In this document: positions 51,986 through 58,942 of the stretch, in pieces
Position numbering within the stretch: position 1 is the stretch's first letter
Layout: each line of letters begins with the position of its first letter
DNA from: JBCBGF01 sp038526915
GTDB lineage: Bacteria > Pseudomonadota > Alphaproteobacteria > Rhodobacterales > Rhodobacteraceae
Direction: 5' to 3'
Assembly: GCA_038526915.1 (NCBI GenBank)
Contig: JBCBGF010000001.1
Span: forward strand, 868,001 to 932,000
DNA length: 64,000 bases
Program-made: the position numbers and the translations under genes
Notes under the pieces: model-generated
Told to the model about the DNA's origin: nothing
The model's input: only the letters and a program-made list of their open reading frames with translations
The model's database searches: none

Positions 51986-52098
51986 GATGGTTTCCTATTT
52001 GAAAAGCGGCCCCTGTGGCGGAGCCGCTTGGAAAATTCCCTCAGTCCGACATTCTAGCCACCACCGCGCAGGATACAAGGGTGGTGGCAGGGGCTGGC

Positions 52099-52275
52099 TT
52101 AGACGTTGGACGCCTGTGGGCCCGTGGCCATCCGTTCTTCGATGCCGTCGCGCGACAGCGATGATTTGGGGGCGTCAGAGTCTTTCAGCTTCTGCAGACC
52201 CCGAATGCTCAAATATGCAAAACCCAGCACAAAGCCGAACGTGCTGAACATCAAAACACCTACAACGTTTTCCAT
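52099..52275 (-). CDS. Small single-helix membrane protein (58 aa)
   Basis: The peptide begins MENVVGVLMFSTFGFVLGFAY, one membrane helix (about 5-24), then a charged tail with LQKLKDSDAPKSSLSRDGIEERM. AAGGA lies 7 bases before the ATG. No family is recognised. It lies between gcrA and another small membrane protein gene, both on the same strand. A GCATAC/GTATGC dyad is about 80 bases upstream. Confidence 0.6.
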   Translation of the reverse strand: MENVVGVLMFSTFGFVLGFAYLSIRGLQKLKDSDAPKSSLSRDGIEERMATGPQASNV

Positions 52276-52356
52276 GGTCAGTCCTTTCTGTTCGCGGATA
52301 AGCGGGTTACGCCGCGCAGAACAGGTCGGATCACAAAAAGTCGTTTAAATTGAATT

Positions 52357-52372
52357 GCATACGGTTGTATGC
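52357..52372. promoter_or_regulatory. Inverted repeat upstream of the 58-aa membrane gene
   Basis: GCATAC-GGTT-GTATGC is a perfect 6+6 dyad in an AT-rich gap between two small membrane protein genes. It could be an operator; too short to be a confident terminator. Confidence 0.4.
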
Positions 52373-52380
52373 GGTGTGAC

Positions 52381-52641
52381 CTAGTTCACTAGGATGATGA
52401 GCGACAGGAAATAGACCAGCATGCCGATGATGCCGAACTGCGCAGCAAACACCGCCGCCAGAAACAGCGCGAGCATCACCCCGCCCAGCACAATCACCTG
52501 ATCACGCAGGGGTTTTCCGGCGATCCGGTCATTGACGTCTTTCACCGTCAGGTGCCGCGCAACGCCAGCGATCACGGCCGATGCCGCAAGACGGCACAGG
52601 CCCAGGGACTTATCTGCAAGTGATGACGGCGCGAGGGCCAT
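52381..52641 (-). CDS. Small membrane protein (86 aa), unknown
   Basis: A polar, basic first half (SLADKSLGLCRLAASAVIAGVARHLTVKDVNDRIAGKPLRDQ) is followed by two hydrophobic stretches ending FGIIGMLVYFLSLIILVN. The ribosome site is weak. No family is recognised. It is one of two small membrane proteins next to gcrA. Confidence 0.6.
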   Translation of the reverse strand: MALAPSSLADKSLGLCRLAASAVIAGVARHLTVKDVNDRIAGKPLRDQVIVLGGVMLALFLAAVFAAQFGIIGMLVYFLSLIILVN

Positions 52642-52710
52642 GGGATCTCGTTTTTCTGTTCGCCTAGTCTGATTATATCGTTGAATACGATGGTACGCAA
52701 TTCCTGCGAC

Positions 52711-53550
52711 CTACAGCTGGGGCAGTAGATGCCCCATGCCAGCGGCCCGGACCGCTTCGGCCAACTCATCGTAATTGGCGAGGACCGCACGCGGATCGGA
52801 TGGCAGGATCTTGTTCAACCGGGTCGAGACCGGCGCATCGGGCACACCGATATAGTCAAACACCCGGCTGGCGGTCGCTTGCTGTTTGTCGCTGTCCTGC
52901 AGATCGTCCTCATAGGTCAACCGTAGGTGGGGCAGGCTTTCGAGGCAGGCGTTTTCATAGCTCAGTAGCATGTCGTGCCATTCCATCCGTTCCACAAACC
53001 AGTCGGGCGGCAAATACACCGCCTCGCTATGCTTGGCGCCGCCGCTGGAATGGTATTGCTGCTTCATGTGCGACCGGCTGAGCGACATCGATTGCCAGAA
53101 CGTATCACGCACCAAATGGATCAGCTTAAAGCCATCGGCATCCGCGCGGCGCAGGAAATCCACCGGGTCGCGCAGGCGCTGGACCTGCACCATCTGATAG
53201 CTGAGGAACTTGGCGCCATAGGCCTGGGCAGTCGATTTCCCGGCCATCGCGTTCAGAAACGCCAGCGGCGCAAGCTTGCCGCGATGGAGAACCTCGCCAT
53301 CGCATTGCACGGCGGGGTTGCTGTTCAACAGCTCTTTGAGAAGCGTGGTCCCCGACCGGGCGCGGGCGATCACGAGAAACTTGGTGATCTTTTGGTTGCG
53401 GCCCGAGACGAGGTTGCGGGCATGGACCTTGGCCTCGACCCAGAAGCCTTCTGCGGTGTAGCGGTCGCGATGCCAGCGCCCGGCGACGTAGTGGGTGTCG
53501 ACGGGGGGCCAGTGAAAGACCTTGTCCAGGATGTCGGCGTGTTGCGCCAT
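52711..53550 (-). CDS. Sulfotransferase family protein
   Basis: 279 residues. The 5'-phosphosulfate loop ARARSGTTLLKELLNSNPAVQCDGEVLH (near residue 60) is the PAPS-binding site of Stf0-type sulfotransferases. A later LIHLVRDTFWQSMSLSRS supplies the 3'-phosphate contact, and the end LRLTYEDDLQDSD and FDYIGVPDAPV is usual. It moves a sulfate from PAPS to a sugar or lipid acceptor that cannot be named. Start codon without clear ribosome site. Confidence 0.85.
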   Translation of the reverse strand: MAQHADILDKVFHWPPVDTHYVAGRWHRDRYTAEGFWVEAKVHARNLVSGRNQKITKFLVIARARSGTTLLKELLNSNPAVQCDGEVLHRGKLAPLAFLNAMAGKSTAQAYGAKFLSYQMVQVQRLRDPVDFLRRADADGFKLIHLVRDTFWQSMSLSRSHMKQQYHSSGGAKHSEAVYLPPDWFVERMEWHDMLLSYENACLESLPHLRLTYEDDLQDSDKQQATASRVFDYIGVPDAPVSTRLNKILPSDPRAVLANYDELAEAVRAAGMGHLLPQL

Positions 53551-53840
53551 GCTGTGCCGGTGTCCAAACGGTTAGGGGTTCGGGAACGCCAGTAGCACAC
53601 AGCATCCGCAGTAATGAAGCCACGATGCCCCCCGGTTTCCGTCCAGATGCCAATCGGGATGGACAAAGGGGGATTGTATGGTCTATCAGCCACCCATGAT
53701 CACTGCGACGCATCTCCGCCGACGCCGACGCTGACACCTGCGTCCGATCCTGCGTGCCTTGCGCGCATTCGCCCTTCAAAACATTGACTTGCCCTAGTGC
53801 CGCTGGCACCAATCGGGCTTCATTCGTGAGAGATACGGTT
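53551..53840. other. 290-bp gap between the sulfotransferase gene and argD
   Basis: No gene is supported here. TTGACT at 53782-53787 with a weak -10 CACCAA (53805-53810, 17-base spacer) is a possible promoter of the arg genes. Nothing resembling an ARG box is evident by eye. Confidence 0.4.
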
Positions 53841-55022
53841 ATGATCCCGTCCGTCCTGCCCACATACAATCGCGCCCCCCTCAGCTTTAGCCATGGCGAA
53901 GGGTCCTGGCTGGTGGCCGAGGATGGCACGCGATACCTGGATCTGGGGGCTGGCATCGCCGTCAACGCGCTGGGCCATGCGCATCCCGCGCTGGTGGCCG
54001 CGCTGACCGACCAGGCGGGCAAGCTGTGGCACCTGTCGAACCTCTATCAGATCCCCCAGCAAACAGCGCTGGCCGACAAACTGGTGGCCCAGACCTTTGC
54101 TGATACGGTGTTTTTCACCAATTCGGGGACCGAGGCGTGCGAGTTGGCCGTGAAAATGGCGCGCAAGTACTGGCACGACAAAGGCCAGCCCGCGCGCACC
54201 GATATCGTCGCGTTCGAGGGGTCGTTCCATGGCCGCTCGGCTGCTGGCATCGCTGCGGCGGGGTCAGAGAAGATGACCAAGGGCTTTGGTCCCCTTTTGC
54301 CCGGTTTCACCCATCTGCCCTTTGGAGACCACGACGCGTTGAACGCCGCGATCACCGACACCACTGCGGCGATCCTGATCGAACCGATCCAGGGCGAGGG
54401 CGGCATCCGCCCCGTTCCTGATCAATGCCTAAAGGGCTTGCGCGATCTCTGCGACAGCCACGGCATCCTGCTGATTTTTGACGAGGTACAGTGCGGCATG
54501 GGCCGGACCGGGCGCCTGTTTGCCCATGAATGGGCGGGCGTGACCCCCGACATCATGATGGTCGCCAAGGGCATTGGCGGGGGCTTCCCGCTGGGCGCGG
54601 TGCTGGCCACCGAAGACGCCGCGTCGGCCATGACCGCAGGCACCCACGGGTCGACCTATGGCGGCAACCCGTTGGCCTGCGCGGTGGGCAACGCAGTGAT
54701 GGACGTGATCGCCGACGACGCTTTCCTCGATGCCGTCAATCGCAAGGCGGGCCTCTTCCGGCAAAAGCTGGAAGGGCTGGTTGCGAGCCACCCCGACATC
54801 TTTGAAGAGGTGCGCGGGGCGGGGCTGATGCTGGGCCTCAAATGCCGGGTGCCCAACACCGATATCGTCACCGCCGCCTACGACGATCACGTCCTGACGG
54901 TGCCCGCGGCAGATAACGTTATCCGCCTCTTGCCCGCCCTGACCATAAGCGATGATGAACTGGCGCAGGCGGTCGACCGGCTGGACCGCGTGGCCGCTAA
55001 GGCCCGGACGCATGCCGCCTGA
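53841..55022 (+). CDS. argD: Acetylornithine aminotransferase
   Basis: This PLP enzyme makes N-acetylornithine from the semialdehyde in arginine biosynthesis, and may also serve the lysine pathway. 393 residues: YLDLGAGIAVNALGHAHP at the start, NSGTEACELAVKMARKY and FHGRSAAGIAAAG for cofactor binding, LIFDEVQCGMGRTG, and the Schiff-base Lys in VAKGIGGGFPLGA. The ATG at 53841 begins the family's usual MIPSVLPTYNRAPL. It overlaps the following GNAT gene by 11 bp and argF follows, so the three form one operon. Confidence 0.94.
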   Translation: MIPSVLPTYNRAPLSFSHGEGSWLVAEDGTRYLDLGAGIAVNALGHAHPALVAALTDQAGKLWHLSNLYQIPQQTALADKLVAQTFADTVFFTNSGTEACELAVKMARKYWHDKGQPARTDIVAFEGSFHGRSAAGIAAAGSEKMTKGFGPLLPGFTHLPFGDHDALNAAITDTTAAILIEPIQGEGGIRPVPDQCLKGLRDLCDSHGILLIFDEVQCGMGRTGRLFAHEWAGVTPDIMMVAKGIGGGFPLGAVLATEDAASAMTAGTHGSTYGGNPLACAVGNAVMDVIADDAFLDAVNRKAGLFRQKLEGLVASHPDIFEEVRGAGLMLGLKCRVPNTDIVTAAYDDHVLTVPAADNVIRLLPALTISDDELAQAVDRLDRVAAKARTHAA

Positions 55023-55503
55023 ATACCGCTTTGTCAAAGTGGCGCGCACGGATTACCCGATGATCCGCGAGTGGCTGCGCAACCCGCATATCGGCGGGTG
55101 GTGGGGCGATCCCGATACCGAGATCGCGCTGATCGAGGAAGATATCGACAAAGGCCCCACCGACATGCGGATTGTCTGGCTGGATGATCAGCCCTTTGCC
55201 TATATCCACGACTATCCCGCCCACCACTGGCCCGCGCCGCATTATGCGGGTTACCCAGAGGGGACGCGGGCGATTGATACGTTTCTGGGCGATCCTGCGT
55301 TTTTGGGGAAAGGGCATGCCTCGGGCTATATCCGCCAGCGTGCGATCGAACTGCTCGATGCGGGCGCTGCGGCGATTGTGATTGACCCCGACCCGAACAA
55401 TGCCCGCGCGGCTGCGGCCTATCGCAAGGCGGGGTTTGTCGATCGCGGCATCAAGGATGCCGGCGATGGCGAACAGGCCCGCGTCATGGAATTTCAGCGC
55501 TAG
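55012..55503 (+). CDS. GNAT acetyltransferase (AAC(6')-like) in the arg operon
   Basis: 163 residues. Motif A is IDTFLGDPAFLGKGHASGYIRQRAIELL, with the Q/RxxGxG-type acetyl-CoA loop as LGKGHASG. VIDPDPNNARAAAAYRKAGF is the later motif. The N-terminal IREWLRNPHIGGWWGDP resembles aminoglycoside 6'-acetyltransferases and related RimI-like enzymes. It overlaps argD and lies 20 bp before argF, so a role with amine metabolites of the pathway is as likely as drug modification. Confidence 0.85.
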   Translation: MPPEYRFVKVARTDYPMIREWLRNPHIGGWWGDPDTEIALIEEDIDKGPTDMRIVWLDDQPFAYIHDYPAHHWPAPHYAGYPEGTRAIDTFLGDPAFLGKGHASGYIRQRAIELLDAGAAAIVIDPDPNNARAAAAYRKAGFVDRGIKDAGDGEQARVMEFQR

Positions 55504-55523
55504 AACGGCGCGAAAGGCTTGAG

Positions 55524-56450
55524 ATGACTGACTTCCTCGATATCCACAAAACCGATCCCGCCGATCTGAGGCACATGATCGACCATGCGCGCACCATGAA
55601 AGAGGCGCGCGCAGGCCGCCCCAAGGGCACGCCCGACGATGAACAGCCGCTTGCGGGCCACCTCGTCGCGCTGATCTTTGAAAAGCCGTCGACGCGAACG
55701 CGGGTGTCCTTCGACGTCGGAGTGCGCCAGATGGGCGGTCAGACGCTCGTCCTGTCAGGCAGCGAGATGCAGCTGGGCCATGGCGAAACCATCGCCGACA
55801 CCGCCCGCGTTCTGTCGCGCTATGTCGATCTGATCATGATCCGCACGTTCGAGGAGGAAACCCTTCTTGAGCTTGCCAACCACGCCACGGTGCCGGTGAT
55901 CAACGGCCTGACCGACCGCACGCATCCCTGCCAGATCATGGCCGATATCCTGACGTTTGAGGAACACCGCGGCCCCATCGCGGGCAAGAAGGTCGTCTGG
56001 ACGGGCGACGGCAACAACGTCTGCGCATCCTTCCTGCACGCTGCCGGTCAGTTCGGGTTCGACGTTACCGTCACCGGGCCTGAGCCCTTGGACCCCGAGG
56101 CTGAGTTTGTCGATCTCGCCCGCAAGTCCGGCGCCACCATCACGCTCGAGCGCGACCCCGAAGTGGCGGTGCAAGGCGCGGATCTGGTGGTCGCCGACAC
56201 CTGGGTCTCGATGCACGATGCGCAATCCACGCGCGAGCGTCGTCATAACTTGCTGCGCCCCTATCAGGTGAACGATCACCTGATGTCGCTCGCCAAACCC
56301 GATGCGCTGTTCATGCATTGTCTGCCCGCACACCGCGAAGAGGAAGTGACCAATTCGGTGATGGACGGGCCCCAGTCGGTGATCTTTGACGAGGCTGAAA
56401 ACCGCCTGCATGCGCAAAAGGCCATCATGCGCTGGTGCCTGGGGGTGTGA
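55524..56450 (+). CDS. argF: Ornithine carbamoyltransferase
   Basis: ArgF makes citrulline from ornithine and carbamoyl phosphate. 308 residues, with the carbamoyl-phosphate motif EKPSTRTRVSFDVG, the TDRTHPCQIMADILT block (HPCQ), the ornithine loop VSMHDA and MHCLPAHREEEVTNSVMDGPQSV. AAAGGC precedes the ATG. It is the last gene of the argD-GNAT-argF run. Confidence 0.96.
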   Translation: MTDFLDIHKTDPADLRHMIDHARTMKEARAGRPKGTPDDEQPLAGHLVALIFEKPSTRTRVSFDVGVRQMGGQTLVLSGSEMQLGHGETIADTARVLSRYVDLIMIRTFEEETLLELANHATVPVINGLTDRTHPCQIMADILTFEEHRGPIAGKKVVWTGDGNNVCASFLHAAGQFGFDVTVTGPEPLDPEAEFVDLARKSGATITLERDPEVAVQGADLVVADTWVSMHDAQSTRERRHNLLRPYQVNDHLMSLAKPDALFMHCLPAHREEEVTNSVMDGPQSVIFDEAENRLHAQKAIMRWCLGV

Positions 56451-56476
56451 GCGGCGCGGGGCGCGCGGGGCGGCCT

Positions 56477-56893
56477 TTATCCGTCCCGGCCTGGGTCATC
56501 GGGGTTGCTTGAGAACAGCGCGATCTTGTTGCCATCGGGATCGCGCAGGTAGCCCACATAGAAGTTTGGCCCATAACTCTCGCGAAACCCCGGCTGCCCT
56601 TCGTCAGACCCACCTGCGGCGAGTGCAGCGGCGTGCAAGGCCCGCACCTGGGCCTGATCGCGCGCCTCAAAGGCTACCATTGTGCCATTGCCTGCCGTTG
56701 CGGGTGCGCCGTTGAAGGGTGATTTGACGTAGAAGTCCGGTGCAACGCCCCGCTGGCCCGGTGTTTCTGGGGGCGTGTAGCTCAGATCGCCGTGATAGCG
56801 CTCAAATCCAAAGCCAAGGTCAAACAGGAACGCGGAATAAAACCGTTCAGCCCGGGCGATATCGTTCACACCGACGGTGACGTAAGAGATCAT
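56477..56893 (-). CDS. VOC-family (glyoxalase/bleomycin resistance fold) protein
   Basis: 138 residues with two beta-alpha-beta-beta-beta halves. ISYVTVGVNDIARAERFYSAFLFDLGFG is the first, and GNGTMVAFEARDQAQVRALHAAALAAGGSDEGQPGFRESYGPNFYVGYLRDPDGNKIALF the second, with a typical DPDGN near the end. The metal His/Glu residues seen in true glyoxalase are only partly kept. Activity unknown. It is convergent with argF. Confidence 0.85.
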   Translation of the reverse strand: MISYVTVGVNDIARAERFYSAFLFDLGFGFERYHGDLSYTPPETPGQRGVAPDFYVKSPFNGAPATAGNGTMVAFEARDQAQVRALHAAALAAGGSDEGQPGFRESYGPNFYVGYLRDPDGNKIALFSSNPDDPGRDG

Positions 56894-56985
56894 CGCACAA
56901 CGGCCCCTCCACCGGTTTCCAGTGATTACCGGGCGTAGCGGGGTTTTCGCGTGAAAAAAAGGGCTGGGTCGCGCCGCCCAAGCCT

Positions 56986-57231
56986 CTAGCTGGCAGGCAA
57001 CTGCCGCGGCATCTTCGCCTCATAGGTCGCGTTGAACTCGTCAAGCACCTTTTGCGCGCGCCGTTCGGCCCGGCGGATCCGCACCGCCGTCAGGAAGTGT
57101 TCTTCCATCGTGGGCGAGGATTTCCCCAGCGCATCGGCGATTTTGGGCACGATTTTTTCATCGTCCAGACGCTCTTCCAGGTCCAACGCTTCCTGCGCAA
57201 GACGGTCGGAGACATCTTCCAAAACACCCAT
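56986..57231 (-). CDS. Small acidic/basic helical protein (81 aa)
   Basis: Entirely helical with charged repeats (RLAQEALDLEERLDDEKIVPKIADALGKSSPTMEEHFLTAVRIRRAERRAQKVLDEF), probably cytoplasmic. AAAGGA lies 8 bases before ATG 57231; the ATG at 57240 is too close to it. No family is recognised. Confidence 0.65.
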   Translation of the reverse strand: MGVLEDVSDRLAQEALDLEERLDDEKIVPKIADALGKSSPTMEEHFLTAVRIRRAERRAQKVLDEFNATYEAKMPRQLPAS

Positions 57232-57401
57232 GGCACCCATCCTTTCGTGTCGGCACCCAGGCCGTTGCGAACGGTCTATGCGCGAAATGCGGCAATCTTT
57301 GGGTGGAAATCGGGGGGTTCGCGGACGAACACCTGCCCTTGTGCCGGGCGGTCTGCCCCATAGGTTAGGCCGAGAGGCTGAATTGGCGGGAGGGCGCGCG
57401 G

Positions 57402-58796
57402 ATGGCACGGATCGGGTTGACGGGGCTGGGCACGATGGGGGCGGCGCTAACGCTCAACATCGCCGAAAAAGGGTTCGAGATTGCCGTGCACAACCGAAGC
57501 CCTGAGCGGACCACCGAATTTGTCGCGAATGCAGGGGAGTTGGCGGGTAACATCACGGCGGCGGAGAATCTGTCGGCTCTAGTCGCCGCCATCGACCGCC
57601 CGCGCGCGATCATCCTGATGGTGCCCGCAGGCGATCCAGTGGATAGGGTGATTGACGGGCTTCTGCCGCATCTCGACCCAGGCGATCTGATCATCGACGG
57701 CGGTAACGCGAATTTCCACGATACCCGTCGGCGTGAGGCCGAACTGCGAGAAAAAGGGTTCAACTTCGTCGGCATGGGCGTGTCCGGCGGCGAAGACGGC
57801 GCACGCCACGGCCCCTCGATCATGGTGGGAGGCCCGGCAGAGAGCTATCCGCCCGTGCAGGACATTATCGAGGCCATCGCCGCCCGCTATCAGGACCAGC
57901 CCTGCGCCGCGCATCTGGGGCCGGACGGGGCGGGGCATTTCGTCAAAACCGTGCATAACGGCATCGAATACGCCGATATGCAGCTGATTGCCGAGGTCTG
58001 GGGCATGCTGCGCGATGGGCAGGGCCGCAGCCCGGCGTCGGCCGCCGCGCTGTTCGCAGAGTGGAACGGCGGGCCGCTGCATTCCTATCTCATTGAGATC
58101 ACCGCCGAAATTCTGGCGGCCACGGACCCAGAGTCCAAGGCCCCCATGGTCGACCTGATCCTCGACCGGGCCGGGCAAAAGGGCACGGGACGCTGGACCC
58201 TGATCGAGGCGCTGACCATGGGCCAGTCCGCTACCACGATCGAAGCAGCGGTCGCGGCGCGATCCTGGTCCGCGGACATCGAGGCGCGGGCCGCTGGCGC
58301 AGGCCTTCTCGCGGCACCCGAGAACAAGTGCCGCCCGGTGCTCGACAGCGATCTGGAAGAGGCGCTGCTTGCCGCCCGCATCATCGCCTATGGCCAGGGG
58401 ATGGCGCTATTGCAGGCCGCTTCCGACGAATACGACTGGTCGCTCGATCTGGCGCAAACGGCCGAGATCTGGCGGGCGGGCTGCATCATCCGCTCGGCCC
58501 TGCTCGATGACATCGCCGCTGCGATCCGGGCCGGTCTGCCGCATGGCCAACTGATCTTTTCGGATCGTTTCGCCCCCAAGCTCGACCAGTACATCCCGGC
58601 GCTACGCCGCGTGGTGACGGCAGGGATCGCGGCAGGCCTGCCGATGCCCGCCATGGCGGCAGCCTTGGCGCAGTTCGACACGCTGCGCACCGCGCGCGGC
58701 ACAACCGACCTGATCCAGGCGCAGCGGGATTTCTTCGGGGCGCACGGGTTTGAGCGGCGGGATATGGACGGCGGTGGGCACCACGGGCCTTGGTGA
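57402..58796 (+). CDS. gnd: 6-phosphogluconate dehydrogenase, decarboxylating
   Basis: This pentose-phosphate enzyme oxidises 6-phosphogluconate to ribulose 5-phosphate, CO2 and NADPH. 464 residues: GLGTMGAALTLNIAEKG for the cofactor, IDGGNANFHDTRRR, the substrate loop GVSGGEDGARHGPSIMVGG, and catalytic HFVKTVHNGIEYADMQ with Lys and Asn. The C-terminal helical domain has GTGRWTLIEALTMGQSATTIEAAVAARS and ends QAQRDFFGAHGFERRDMDGGGHHGPW. GGGAGGG precedes the ATG. Downstream lies repeat copy D. Confidence 0.95.
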   Translation: MARIGLTGLGTMGAALTLNIAEKGFEIAVHNRSPERTTEFVANAGELAGNITAAENLSALVAAIDRPRAIILMVPAGDPVDRVIDGLLPHLDPGDLIIDGGNANFHDTRRREAELREKGFNFVGMGVSGGEDGARHGPSIMVGGPAESYPPVQDIIEAIAARYQDQPCAAHLGPDGAGHFVKTVHNGIEYADMQLIAEVWGMLRDGQGRSPASAAALFAEWNGGPLHSYLIEITAEILAATDPESKAPMVDLILDRAGQKGTGRWTLIEALTMGQSATTIEAAVAARSWSADIEARAAGAGLLAAPENKCRPVLDSDLEEALLAARIIAYGQGMALLQAASDEYDWSLDLAQTAEIWRAGCIIRSALLDDIAAAIRAGLPHGQLIFSDRFAPKLDQYIPALRRVVTAGIAAGLPMPAMAAALAQFDTLRTARGTTDLIQAQRDFFGAHGFERRDMDGGGHHGPW

Positions 58797-58820
58797 TACC
58801 GAAGCCAGCTGAAGTGTTTC

Positions 58821-58900
58821 CGCCCGACCGATAGGTCGGGCAGCCCCCGACCGCCCCCCCGGGCGGGGGCTTTACCCCCACCCGCGGTCGCGGGCTGCCC
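58821..58900 (-). repeat. 80-bp palindromic intergenic repeat, copy D (inverted)
   Basis: The reverse complement agrees with copy A over almost all of its length, including GGGCAGCCCGCGACCG and the inner GGGGGTAAAGCCCCC. The tail hairpin differs (GCCCGACCTATCGGTCGGGC), keeping pairing by compensating changes. It lies between the convergent gnd and hrpB genes. Confidence 0.85.
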
Positions 58901-58942
58901 TTTGACGGCGGAGTTGCGGTCGCACCATACGCTGGTCACTTC

